A stretch of DNA of 41,980 bases, taken from Syntrophaceae bacterium. Its GTDB lineage: Bacteria; Desulfobacterota; BSN033; UBA1163. Both the position numbers and the translations under genes were made by a program. The notes under the pieces were generated by a model that made no database searches, had not been told where the DNA came from, and saw only the letters and a program-made list of their open reading frames with translations. The stretch lies in contig JACAEV010000080.1 in NCBI GenBank assembly GCA_013388645.1, forward strand, positions 1-41,980, in the 5' to 3' direction. Position 1 is the first letter of the stretch. Each line of letters starts with the position of its first letter. This document shows positions 34,335 through 41,980 of the stretch, one piece after another.

Positions 34335-35426
34335 ATGAATCGAGCAGACCAGAATCTCCATGAAATTATCCTGAGAAATTTTAAGGAGGCAGTGGTCTTT
34401 GCTGATGCTCAAGGACGAATTCAAATTTTTAACCCGATCGCCGAGACGATTTTTCAAATCAACGGGAAGCAGGCGCTGGGGAAAAAACTGGAGAGGATCA
34501 TCCCGTATAAGAATATTAAGAAACATTTTGATTTCGTCTATGAAAAGAATGAAAGTAATCACGATGTCGAATTGGCGATCCATTTCCCCCCCTCCCCTTC
34601 CGAAGAGCAGGAAACCCGAATCCTCCACTGCAGTTTTTACCCCATTTTTGGCAAAAAGGGGATCCCATTTTTGGGTTGTTTGGCCACTTTCGCCGATATC
34701 ACTGAAAAGGGCTTACTCTTAAGGGAGATCAGCAAAAGTCGAGATCTTTCTACGATTGGAGTTCTGGCGAGATGGATGGCACATGAGATTCGAAATCCAT
34801 TGAGTTCTTTAAATATTAATATCGAATTATTAAGAGAGGAATTGGGAGAGGAAGCTCAGCTTTCTCAGAAAGAGGAGATTCACTCATTGATCAATTTTAT
34901 TAGTTATGAAACACTCCGACTGGAGAATAATTTGAAAGAATTTTTAGATTTTAATCGGCTGCCTCCTCCAAAATTTGAATGGTTTCAACTCAACGAGGTA
35001 TTGGACTCCATTGTTCGACTTTTAAGACCAGATGCCCAGATGAAAAATGCGAAGATCGAAACCCATTTTCAAAAAAAATTGCCGATGTTGAAGATTGACG
35101 TCAGTCAATTCAATTTGGCGATCTCGAATCTCCTCGTCAATAGCATCCAAGCGGTCTCCGAGAAAGGGGAGATCCATCTTTTCACCCGTAGTTCCAAGAA
35201 AAATGTTTTTGTCATCATTCAAGATAACGGCGTAGGAATCTCCAAAGAACATCTCTCCAAAATTTTTGATTTCATGTTCAGCACCAAACCCATGGGATCA
35301 GGATTGGGACTCTCTATCGCTAAAAAGATTATTTCAGATCATCATGGAGAGATTGATGTGAAAAGCGAGGTGAATAAAGGGTCCACGTTTAAAATAAGAA
35401 TTCCGATCAGCCCGAAAGGGAACTGA
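34335..35426 (+). CDS. PAS-domain sensor histidine kinase (NtrB-like)
   Basis: 363 residues without membrane segments, so cytosolic. A PAS domain (about 10-125) contains VVFADAQGRIQIFNPIAETI. The H-box is ARWMAH150EIRNPLSSLN. The ATPase domain has the N-box NLLVNSIQA, the G1 box VIIQDNGVGI, the F-box IFDFMFSTKPM and the G2 box GSGLGLSIAKKI. It is followed 60 bp later by an NtrC-type regulator, so the two form a cognate pair. The signal sensed by the PAS domain is unknown. ATG 34335 lies 11 bp after the ATP-grasp stop with no strong ribosome site, suggesting coupled translation. Confidence 0.92.
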   Translation: MNRADQNLHEIILRNFKEAVVFADAQGRIQIFNPIAETIFQINGKQALGKKLERIIPYKNIKKHFDFVYEKNESNHDVELAIHFPPSPSEEQETRILHCSFYPIFGKKGIPFLGCLATFADITEKGLLLREISKSRDLSTIGVLARWMAHEIRNPLSSLNINIELLREELGEEAQLSQKEEIHSLINFISYETLRLENNLKEFLDFNRLPPPKFEWFQLNEVLDSIVRLLRPDAQMKNAKIETHFQKKLPMLKIDVSQFNLAISNLLVNSIQAVSEKGEIHLFTRSSKKNVFVIIQDNGVGISKEHLSKIFDFMFSTKPMGSGLGLSIAKKIISDHHGEIDVKSEVNKGSTFKIRIPISPKGN

Positions 35427-35486
35427 ACCTACCTCAAACTTCTCAGGATTAGAAAGTTGGAATAGTGGTGTTGGGAAAGTGAGCCT

Positions 35487-36851
35487 ATGGAAAAAAAAGT
35501 GATTCTGATTGTAGAGGATGATCCAACGGTCGGAGAAAGTCTCCGCCTTTTATTGAAGAGGAAGGGACATGAGATCCTTCTGGCTTCCAATGGGAAAGAG
35601 GCTCTCCAACTATTCCGACATAAAATCGTCGATCTGCTGATCACGGATGTGGTGATGCCCCGAATGGATGGGATAGAACTTTTAGAAGCGGTAAAAGGTC
35701 TGAAGCCAGAGACGGAAGTGATCGTCATCTCCGCCCAAGGGACGATTGAAAAAGCCGTTCAGGCAATGAAATTAGGTGCCTTCGATTTTATTGAAAAACC
35801 CATCAACCCGAGGGTCATCTCCTTGTTGGTCGAAAGGGCCTTAGAAAAACAGACACTGATTCTCCAAAATCGAGACCTACGTTCCAGGCTGGAAGACAAG
35901 TTCCATTTCAAAAACATTATTGGGAGAAGTGAGAAGATGGTAAAAATCTTCGAACTCATCCACCACATTGCGCCTTACGACAGCTCCATCCTGATCATTG
36001 GTGAGAGCGGGACAGGGAAGGAGCTGATTGCCAATGCCATTCATTATCACAGCCCCCGAGCCTCAATGCCCTTTATCAAGGTGAGTTGTGCCTCTTTGAG
36101 TGAGGGGATCATCGAGAGTGAACTCTTCGGACATGAGAGAGGGGCGTTCACCGGGGCGATCGCTACCCGAAAAGGTCGGTTTGAATTGGCCCATCAGGGA
36201 ACCCTGTTTTTGGATGAAGTGGAAGATATCCCCCCAGCCACCCAGATCAAACTTTTACGGGTCCTCCAGGAAGGTGAATTTGAGAGGGTGGGGGGAAATA
36301 AGACGATTAAAGTGAATATACGAGTCATTGCTGCAAGCAACCGGGATCTCCAGGAGGCTGTCAGGAAAGGTGCCTTTCGGGAGGATCTCTATTACCGCTT
36401 GAATGTGGTCAACATCAAGATCCCCGCATTAAGGGACCGAAAGGATGACATCCCCTTTCTTGTCAATTTTTTTATAGAGAAATATAATGAGAAATATCGA
36501 ATGAAAGTGAGGGGAATCTCTCAGAAGGCCATGAACTCCCTGATTGATTACGAATGGACCGGGAATGTGAGAGAATTGGAAAATACCATTGAGTCCATTT
36601 TAGTGATTAACAGTCCGGAGGTGATTGACATCCAACACCTTCCACAAGAAATCCGAGAGCTCAAAGAAAGACAGGAGGTCATCCCTATCAAGATAGGAAC
36701 CCCCCTCGAAGAGGTCGAGAGGGAAGTATTGATCCAGACCCTTCGAGCGACGAGAGGGAACAAGCGGAAAGCGGCCCGGTTACTGGGAATTAACGTTCGG
36801 ACGATTCATCGCAAGATAGAAGAAATTCAAGAGAGCACGTTAATATCCTGA
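35487..36851 (+). CDS. Sigma-54-dependent response regulator (NtrC/AtoC family)
   Basis: 454 residues. A receiver domain (1-120) has the acidic pocket VEDD and phospho-acceptor D54 in LLITDVVMP, with Lys in IEKP. The AAA+ domain (about 145-380) has Walker A GESGTGKE, the sigma-54 contact loop ERGAFTGA and Walker B TLFLDEVED. A C-terminal Fis-type helix-turn-helix (RGNKRKAARLLGINVRTIHR) binds enhancers. It should activate sigma-54 promoters when phosphorylated by the upstream kinase. ATG 35487 follows GGGAAAGTGAG. Targets are not given by the sequence; I see no clean GG-N10-GC sigma-54 promoter before the neighbouring genes. Confidence 0.95.
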   Translation: MEKKVILIVEDDPTVGESLRLLLKRKGHEILLASNGKEALQLFRHKIVDLLITDVVMPRMDGIELLEAVKGLKPETEVIVISAQGTIEKAVQAMKLGAFDFIEKPINPRVISLLVERALEKQTLILQNRDLRSRLEDKFHFKNIIGRSEKMVKIFELIHHIAPYDSSILIIGESGTGKELIANAIHYHSPRASMPFIKVSCASLSEGIIESELFGHERGAFTGAIATRKGRFELAHQGTLFLDEVEDIPPATQIKLLRVLQEGEFERVGGNKTIKVNIRVIAASNRDLQEAVRKGAFREDLYYRLNVVNIKIPALRDRKDDIPFLVNFFIEKYNEKYRMKVRGISQKAMNSLIDYEWTGNVRELENTIESILVINSPEVIDIQHLPQEIRELKERQEVIPIKIGTPLEEVEREVLIQTLRATRGNKRKAARLLGINVRTIHRKIEEIQESTLIS

Positions 36852-37113
36852 TAGTCAAATCGGAAAGGGAAAACATTAAACCGAGGCAAAAAGTCATCCT
36901 TTTGAAAATTGAATATTAGAAAGATGGCAATTTATCCCATATTTATTAAAATGACAGTGGCATTTTTTTCTCCCTTTTTTAAATTGGATTTGTTTCAAAA
37001 AGATAAAGGGAAAAGATAAGGCATTTAACTTATTGATATAATTATAATGTTTTTGGTGATACCATAGTCGTGCTATCAAATATTTGGCATAAATTTTGAT
37101 ATAATTATTTTTT
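36852..37113. promoter_or_regulatory. AT-rich intergenic region with a 13-bp direct repeat
   Basis: TTGATATAATTAT occurs at 37033-37045 and again at 37096-37108, the second copy directly before the next ATG. The region is much more AT-rich than its flanks and may hold promoters for the receiver-lipoprotein-kamA genes. TTGGCATAAATTTTGA at about 37084 is only a weak sigma-54-like match (the -12 GC is missing). No terminator was found for the regulator gene. Confidence 0.4.
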
Positions 37114-37548
37114 ATGAAAGAAAAGATGAAATGGGCATTTATCATTGATAAAGATGAATTTGTAAGGCTTAGCCTGAACAAGATTTTAAAGAAGTATGGT
37201 TTTTATGTTGAGGAGATCGAAGATTTTTCTCAATTGGAGAAAAGAAAAAAGGAGATCGAAAGGGGGATGATTTTAGCTGATGTAGAAATCGACGTTTTAG
37301 AAAAAGGGTTTTCTCTTCTGAAAAAATGGAATAATCGTTTTATATTGATGACCCCATTGGTGACTGACGAAACCACGCTTCGATTGAAAAAAATGGGTAT
37401 CGATCGTATTATTAAAAAGCCGGTCGATCCGAGGCTATTAAAAAAGGTCATTCGAGAGATATCTTTTCCGGATGATGCGAAAGCCCCTTCGTTCAGAAAG
37501 GGGGGAGAGGGTTCCCATTTTATTCAGAAAGGAGGTGACGTGACATGA
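37114..37548 (+). CDS. Degenerate receiver-like protein
   Basis: 144 residues with the alternating pattern of a CheY-like receiver: AFIIDKDEFVRLSLNKILKK (one or two acids in the first pocket), ILADVEIDV at the position of the phospho-Asp strand, RFILMTPLV and RIIKKPVDPRLLKKVI (conserved KP). The phospho-acceptor is ambiguous and the domain may not be phosphorylated. The last 22 residues are encoded by CCCCTT/AAGGGG-type repeat DNA and are not receiver-like. The stop overlaps the ATG of the next gene (ATGA). Role unknown; possibly a non-canonical partner of the upstream kinase or regulator. Confidence 0.7.
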   Translation: MKEKMKWAFIIDKDEFVRLSLNKILKKYGFYVEEIEDFSQLEKRKKEIERGMILADVEIDVLEKGFSLLKKWNNRFILMTPLVTDETTLRLKKMGIDRIIKKPVDPRLLKKVIREISFPDDAKAPSFRKGGEGSHFIQKGGDVT

Positions 37549-37751
37549 AGAAGTGGATTTTTCTTTTCCTCGCATTGGTTTTGGTGATCAATATTGCCGC
37601 AATGGGAATTGGATGTAAAGCAAAGGAAGCGCCAAAACCAGCAGCCAAAGAGGAGGCGAAACCTGCTGAGGCTCCCGCTCCACCAGCCCCTGCAGCGACA
37701 CCGGCTCCAGCTCCAGCACCAGAGAAACCTGCTGAAGCCCCTAAGAAGTAA
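37545..37751 (+). CDS. Small Ala/Pro/Lys-rich exported protein, possible lipoprotein
   Basis: 68 residues. A signal-like N-terminus (MKKWIFLFLALVLVINIAA) leads to MGIGC24K, a possible but atypical lipobox. The remainder is low-complexity A, P, E and K (EAPKPAAKEEAKPAEAPAPP), typical of periplasmic spacer or cell-wall-reaching proteins. It overlaps the preceding receiver-like gene by ATGA and has AAAGGAGG upstream. Function unknown. Confidence 0.7.
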   Translation: MKKWIFLFLALVLVINIAAMGIGCKAKEAPKPAAKEEAKPAEAPAPPAPAATPAPAPAPEKPAEAPKK

Positions 37752-37925
37752 TATTTGTTTCATGGTGGAAGGGTTGGCGTCCCCTTTGGAAAAGGGGGGC
37801 GCCAACAAAAGTCAACGCAACAGATCTTGAATAGAGAGGGAGCGATTATTCGAACCCAACGAAAAAAGAAAAAAAGGTGCATATCTGCTATTCAGACAAG
37901 AGGGTCTTTCCTTTGTCTCGGAGGA

Positions 37926-37953
37926 GGAGGTATCGAATGATATCTCCTTTTTT
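37926..37953 (+). terminator. Terminator downstream of the lipoprotein-like gene
   Basis: 9-bp stem GGAGGTATC / GATATCTCC (one G-U) with GAAT loop, followed by six T. It should separate the receiver-lipoprotein transcript from kamA. Confidence 0.75.
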
Positions 37954-38021
37954 GTTTTCTAAAGGTGGCAATGAGATGACGAGCGAGGATGCTCTCGGCA
38001 GATTTGCAGGAAGGAGAGAAG

Positions 38022-39308
38022 ATGGAGCCTGCTTCAGACTCAAATTGGTCACCCCCCCCTAATAAGGGGATGAGGAGGGTTTCACAGCTTTTCTTATTTC
38101 CCCTGCCGATGGAAGGGGAGAGGCGTGAAGAGGCCAAAGAGGAAATTCCTCAAATTTGGAAGGGTATTTCAGAGAGGGAATGGAATGATTGGAGATGGCA
38201 ACTCCGCCATCGGATTACCTCCTTTGAACAGCTCAGAGAGATCATCGAATTGACCCCTGAGGAGATCGAGGGAATCAAACATTCAAAGGGAAGATTGGCT
38301 TTGGCCGTCACGCCCTATTTTGCCAGCCTCATGGATCCGGTCAATGCTAATTGCCCCATTCGGAGGCAGGCAGTCCCTCGGATCGAGGAGGTCCATTTAT
38401 CCAAAAGTGAAATGGTCGACCCTTTGGGGGAAGATAAGCATTCCCCAGTACCGGGGCTTGTTCATCGTTACCCAGATCGAGTTCTTTTACTTGTCACCGA
38501 TCAATGTGCTGTTTATTGCCGATATTGCACCAGAAGACGACTGGTGGGGAGCAATGAGCGGTCCATCACCGAAGGGAATTTTGAGGAGGTCCTGAAGTAT
38601 TTGAAGAGTCATCGAAAGGTTCGGGATGTCCTGATCTCAGGAGGTGACCCCCTTCTCTTGGAAAATGAGAGGTTGGAGGAGATATTGAGCCGATTGAGGG
38701 CACTTCCTCATATAGAAATTCTCCGAATCGGGACAAGGGTTCCGGTAACTCTCCCACAAAGGATTACGGGAGGATTGGTCAGAATGCTGAAGAAGTATCA
38801 TCCTCTGATGATCTCTATTCATTTCACCCATCCGAAAGAGATCACCGAATCGGTGAGGAGGGCGTGCAATGAACTGGCGGATGCAGGACTTCCTTTGGGG
38901 AGTCAAACCGTCCTTCTCAAAGGGATCAATGATAAACCTCATATTATGAAAAAGCTTGTTCAAGAACTCCTCAAGATTCGGGTCCGACCGTATTATATCT
39001 ATCAGTGCGATCTGGTCATGGGGACCGGGCACTTCCGGACCTCGATCGCCGCAGGGATTCAAATCATGGAAAAATTGCGGGGTCACACGACCGGTTATGC
39101 CGTTCCGACTTATGTCGTCGATACACCAGGAGGGGGTGGGAAAATCCCATTGCAGCCAGACTATGTGGTCTCAAAAGGCAATGGGAAAATTGTCTTAAGA
39201 AATTATGAGGGGAAAATCTTCGAGTACCCCGAGCCAAACATCATTGAATTCAAGAAAACCAGATCCAATGGGGAGGAAAAGGCAGTCCCTAAAAAGGTGA
39301 TGGCTTAA
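38022..39308 (+). CDS. kamA: Lysine 2,3-aminomutase family radical SAM enzyme (KamA-like)
   Basis: 428 residues from ATG 38022, which has AAGGAG six bases upstream. It should convert L-lysine to L-beta-lysine using SAM, a [4Fe-4S] cluster and PLP. The cluster cysteines are in C162AVYC166RYC169. Other KamA blocks are WNDWRWQLRHRI, MDPVNANCPIRRQAVP, LISGGDPLLL, RIGTRVPVTLPQRI and, near the C-terminus, VPTYVVDTPGGGGKIPL. The C-terminal tail (VLRNYEGKIFEYPEPN) argues for KamA rather than EpmB. The first about 45 residues are encoded by repeat hairpins and may not be translated (alternatives ATG 38070, 38109). It is followed 24 bp later by an ATP-grasp ligase gene; no ablB acetyltransferase is seen. 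Confidence 0.9.
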   Translation: MEPASDSNWSPPPNKGMRRVSQLFLFPLPMEGERREEAKEEIPQIWKGISEREWNDWRWQLRHRITSFEQLREIIELTPEEIEGIKHSKGRLALAVTPYFASLMDPVNANCPIRRQAVPRIEEVHLSKSEMVDPLGEDKHSPVPGLVHRYPDRVLLLVTDQCAVYCRYCTRRRLVGSNERSITEGNFEEVLKYLKSHRKVRDVLISGGDPLLLENERLEEILSRLRALPHIEILRIGTRVPVTLPQRITGGLVRMLKKYHPLMISIHFTHPKEITESVRRACNELADAGLPLGSQTVLLKGINDKPHIMKKLVQELLKIRVRPYYIYQCDLVMGTGHFRTSIAAGIQIMEKLRGHTTGYAVPTYVVDTPGGGGKIPLQPDYVVSKGNGKIVLRNYEGKIFEYPEPNIIEFKKTRSNGEEKAVPKKVMA

Positions 39309-39332
39309 GTAGGAACAGGGAGGAGAGGATCC

Positions 39333-40358
39333 GTGGTTAAAGTTGTGATTCTGTATAATCTTTTTGAAAGGCTCCAAAAAGGGGAGGAAAAGGATGTTCT
39401 CGCTGAGAAGGCTATCGTTGAGGAGATTGAAGCTGTAGAACAAGCGATTCGATCCTTAGGGTATCATAGTCTGGTGATGGCCGTCCGTGAAGAAATTTTC
39501 CCTATCGTCCACTGGCTGAAGGAATACCAACCTGATGTCGTTTTTAATTTATGCGAAAGCGTTTATGGAAATAGCTGTTGGGAGATGAACATCCCTGCTT
39601 TGCTGGATCTCTTGCGAATCCCCTATACCGGATCCTCTCCTCTGACGTTGGGGTTGTGTCAAGATAAAGGGAAAGTAAAAGACATTCTCCAATCTCAGGG
39701 TGTCCTGACCCCCCGATATAAAATTTTCGAAAAAACCATCGGTCCTGTTAAAGGGAATATCTTCCCGATCATCGTTAAACCCCTTCATGAAGATGGAAGC
39801 CTTGGGATTTCGAAAGAAAGCGTGGTGTATGATAATGAAACACTGAGCAAACAAATTCAATATGTGATCGAACAATATCAACAACCTGCCTTAGTAGAGG
39901 AATTCATCGATGGCAGGGAATTAAACGTGGGTCTGATAGAGACCAATGGAAATGTGGGAGTTCTGCCTATCTCGGAAATCGACTATACCGAATTTCCGGA
40001 AGGGGTTCCAAAAATATGCGGATACGAAGCCAAATGGGTGACCGAAAGCCCAGAATATCAAAAATCAAAGCCCGTTTGCCCTGCCCCCTTAGAATGGGTG
40101 ATGAAAAAAAGAGTGGAATATATTGCGATGAAGGTTTTTAAACTATTTCAATGTCGGGATTATGCAAGAGTGGATATCCGCATTGATCAGGATGGGAAAA
40201 TTTATGTATTAGAGGTGAACCCAAACCCCGATATCTCTCCCCAATCTGGAATGGCCAGAGCCCTCCACGTTCAGGGGACCACCTATACAGAGTTTGTGCG
40301 AAACTTGATCGAGAGAGCGCTCCAAAGAAAAAATGGGGCGATGAACAATACAAAATGA
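39333..40358 (+). CDS. ATP-grasp ligase of the D-Ala-D-Ala ligase-like family (copy 2)
   Basis: 341 residues, homologous to the protein at 33248. Matching blocks are DVVFNLCESVYGNSCWEMNI, IPALLDLLRIPYTGSSPLTL, LCQDKGKVKDILQSQGVLTP, a glycine-rich loop VKPLHEDGSLGIS, LVEEFIDGRELNVGLI and the metal site YVLEVNPNPDISPQSG. It is diverged enough from copy 1 to have another substrate. The position directly after kamA suggests that beta-lysine or a beta-lysine product could be one of its substrates; that is inference. It starts at GTG 39333 after GGAGGAGAGG. Confidence 0.83.
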   Translation: MVKVVILYNLFERLQKGEEKDVLAEKAIVEEIEAVEQAIRSLGYHSLVMAVREEIFPIVHWLKEYQPDVVFNLCESVYGNSCWEMNIPALLDLLRIPYTGSSPLTLGLCQDKGKVKDILQSQGVLTPRYKIFEKTIGPVKGNIFPIIVKPLHEDGSLGISKESVVYDNETLSKQIQYVIEQYQQPALVEEFIDGRELNVGLIETNGNVGVLPISEIDYTEFPEGVPKICGYEAKWVTESPEYQKSKPVCPAPLEWVMKKRVEYIAMKVFKLFQCRDYARVDIRIDQDGKIYVLEVNPNPDISPQSGMARALHVQGTTYTEFVRNLIERALQRKNGAMNNTK

Positions 40359-40440
40359 TCAATGAACAATTTGCAATGATCATTGACCATTGGTCTTTTT
40401 CTCCGCATCACCCCATCTCCCAATCCCCCTTGTGATTAAA

Positions 40441-41625
40441 ATGACGGACGTCCTTCCCAGAATCATCTTAAAGAGAGGCAAAGAAAAACCAGTCCTAAGG
40501 GGCCACCCATGGATTTTTTCTGGTGCCGTGGCAACCATAGAAGGAGAAGCATCTCCCGGTGATGTCGGAGAGGTTTATTCCAGGGATGGACATTTCTTAG
40601 GGATGGGGCATATCAATCCAGAGTCCCAGATTCTTGTACGTATGTTAACCTCCCGAAGAGAAAAAATAGAAAAAAGTTTTTTTGAAGAACGTATCTCGAG
40701 AGCGGTAGAGTTGAGGAGAGAGTGGTTTAAGGGAAAAATAAGTGCTTATCGTATCATCAATGGGGAGGGAGATTCCCTTCCAGGTTTAATTTTAGACCGT
40801 TATCAGGAGATCCTCGTTCTGCAATGTTTGACAGCCGGGATGGAACGGTTAAAGGGTCTCTTCGTCGATCTTCTGGTGAAACGATTCAAACCGAAGAGCA
40901 TCTATGAACGGAGTGATGTCCCCACGAGGAAGGAAGAAGGGTTGCCTGAGGCAAAGGGCATTCTCTACGGAGAAGAGATCGTCGATCCGATTGAAATAGA
41001 CGAGTATGGATGCCGGTTCTATGTCGACGTGAAGGAAGGACAGAAGACAGGGTTCTACTTGGATCAGAGGGAGAATCGATACTCTCTCCAGGGGCTTGCT
41101 CAGGGGAAAAAGGTACTGGACTGCTTCTGTTACTCCGGGGGTTTTTCCATCCATGCAGGGATGGGGGGAGCCAGAGAGATCACCCTGATCGATTCCTCAG
41201 AAGAGGCTCTGGCAAAAGCAAAGAATCATTTTGTCCTGAATCATCTGGAAGGGGTTTCCTCCTATCCGATCCGGGGAGACGCCTTTGAAGTGATGAGGGA
41301 TCTCGAACCCGAATACGATCTCATCATTCTCGATCCTCCTCCGTTTGCGAAGAAGAAGGGGCATCTTCACGGGGCTTCAAGAGGCTATAAGGATGTCAAT
41401 CTCCAAGCCTTTCGTCTCTTAAAAAAGAATGGTCTCCTTTTCACCTTCTCCTGTTCTTACCATATGAACTGGGATCTCTTTCAGAAGATCGTTTTCTCAG
41501 CAGCTGTGGATGCGAACCGAAGGGTTCAACTCCTGGCCAGAAGGGGGCACCCACTCGATCATCCCATCGATCTTTCCCACCCCGAAGGAGAATATCTGAA
41601 GGGATTGATGTGCAGGGCCATGTAA
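40441..41625 (+). CDS. Class I rRNA methyltransferase of the RlmI/YccW family
   Basis: 394 residues. An N-terminal PUA domain (about 1-75) has RGHPWIFSGAV and GDVGEVYSRDGHFLGMG; a linking RlmI domain follows. The SAM domain has VLDCFCYSGGFSIHA, the substrate/catalytic LDPPPFAKKKG and SCSYHMNW, where the cysteine fits a 5-methylcytosine enzyme. RlmI methylates C1962 of 23S rRNA in E. coli; the same target is likely but not certain. ATG 40441 is chosen as the first start giving the PUA domain; the frame is open to 40390 without a good ribosome site. Confidence 0.88.
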   Translation: MTDVLPRIILKRGKEKPVLRGHPWIFSGAVATIEGEASPGDVGEVYSRDGHFLGMGHINPESQILVRMLTSRREKIEKSFFEERISRAVELRREWFKGKISAYRIINGEGDSLPGLILDRYQEILVLQCLTAGMERLKGLFVDLLVKRFKPKSIYERSDVPTRKEEGLPEAKGILYGEEIVDPIEIDEYGCRFYVDVKEGQKTGFYLDQRENRYSLQGLAQGKKVLDCFCYSGGFSIHAGMGGAREITLIDSSEEALAKAKNHFVLNHLEGVSSYPIRGDAFEVMRDLEPEYDLIILDPPPFAKKKGHLHGASRGYKDVNLQAFRLLKKNGLLFTFSCSYHMNWDLFQKIVFSAAVDANRRVQLLARRGHPLDHPIDLSHPEGEYLKGLMCRAM

Positions 41626-41832
41626 TTTTTGATGATGGCCTATTTTCATGGACTAATCATGAAGGACAACCTCCGGGGTCACATCTTCATTTGTCATTAG
41701 GACCATGACCTATGACAGTCTCTCAAAGAAGAGAGCAATGACCGATCCTGATATGTGGTCTGAAGAAAGAGAAAGGGGACGTTGGTTCTAAAACAACTTG
41801 ACGTTTGGGGAAAAGGAGAGTAAGATTTCCGT
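41626..41832. repeat. Intergenic palindromes upstream of the Y1 transposase
   Basis: TGTCAT/ATGACA (41692-41717) and ACGTTGG...CAAC...ACGT (41779-41803) form small hairpins. Palindromes of this kind flanking a REP-type transposase are often its DNA substrates. No gene is seen in this 207-bp gap. Confidence 0.4.
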
Positions 41833-41980
41833 ATGCCGAGACAACCCAGACTCGATGCTCGTGGAGCCTTACATCACATCATGGGCCGAGGCATTGAAAG
41901 GACAAATATATTTCGGACGGATCAAGACCGAGAAGATTTTCTGAACAGGCTGGCAGCTCTTTCCTCGAGGGCAAGGAGAG
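41833..41980 (+). CDS. REP-associated tyrosine transposase (Y1_Tnp), N-terminal part; runs off the window
   Basis: The frame from ATG 41833 stays open to the last base. Its 49 residues include RLDARGALHHIMGRGIERTN and IFRTDQDREDFLNRL. That is the usual start of IS200-like REP-associated transposases: ...HHI-x-x-RG-x-x-R-x-x-I-F, with the metal-binding HH pair expected to pair with a downstream tyrosine. The tyrosine and the remaining about 200 residues lie outside the window, so integrity cannot be judged. AAAGGAGAG lies about 12 bases upstream. Confidence 0.8.
   Translation, partial: MPRQPRLDARGALHHIMGRGIERTNIFRTDQDREDFLNRLAALSSRARR

Larger units (their letters stand above)
37484..38119. 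repeat. Four CCCCT(T)-loop-(A)AGGGG hairpins
   Basis: Short palindromes of the same type at 37484-37503, 37781-37797 (inside a longer GTTGGCG...CGCCAAC stem, 37773-37806), 38056-38069 and 38099-38119. The first lies in the receiver gene's 3' end; the last two lie inside the 5' coding extension of the kamA gene. Confidence 0.6.

Noticed and set aside
37080-37113. Sigma-54 promoter before the receiver-like gene
   Set aside because: TTGGCATAAATTTTGA lacks the -12 GC; the match is too weak.

Overview
The window comes from a Gram-negative bacterium. It encodes an outer-membrane LPS assembly protein, lipid A and heptose enzymes, TatC and a GroESL chaperonin. Gene content and style suggest an uncultivated, probably anaerobic deltaproteobacterium-like lineage (Desulfobacterota type): a radical-SAM lysine 2,3-aminomutase, several Hsp20 proteins and a sigma-54 NtrC-type regulator. 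That placement is inference only; no rRNA gene is present. Base composition looks moderate (mid-40s % GC by eye). Strong AGGAGG-type ribosome sites precede most genes.

Region 1 (1-8464, + strand) is an envelope block: the 3' end of lptD, the four dTDP-rhamnose genes (rfbA, rfbC-like, rfbB, rfbD), ugd, an LpxH-type phosphoesterase, gmhB, a Trm112/YcaR-like zinc ribbon, an LpxL-type acyltransferase and a coupled small tudor-like protein. Together they make activated sugars and lipid A or core parts of LPS.

Region 2 (8483-11475) looks accessory: an HNH nuclease and two unknown genes on the - strand, a degenerate IS200/IS605-type right end, about 650 bp without a firm gene, and an orphan DGQHR-domain (DndB-like) protein. 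Region 3 (11558-17578) holds a FAD/NAD oxidoreductase, a duplicated-domain unknown protein, a secreted FN3-esterase whose two catalytic halves appear in swapped order, tRNA-Gly, an M24 aminopeptidase and a TPR protein.

Region 4 (17881-22422) is housekeeping: a class V aminotransferase with serA (serine synthesis), purA, tRNA-Lys and tRNA-Glu. Region 5 (22504-28688) is a protein-quality-control block: three Hsp20 genes, a short DnaJ-like protein and groES-groEL, with a coiled-coil protein and a MarC-family membrane protein. Three of its transcription units share a CTTGACA-based promoter element.

Region 6 (28845-32373) holds small unknown proteins (one apparently frameshifted), a TVP38/VTT membrane protein, a small membrane protein and a GAF-GGDEF diguanylate cyclase. 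Convergent tatC follows. Region 7 (33248-41625, + strand) runs ATP-grasp ligase, PAS histidine kinase, NtrC regulator, degenerate receiver, small lipoprotein-like protein, lysine 2,3-aminomutase, second ATP-grasp ligase and RlmI-type methyltransferase. The KamA/ATP-grasp combination with a two-component system is the best candidate for an undescribed pathway, possibly beta-lysine conjugation. The window ends inside a REP-associated (Y1) transposase gene.
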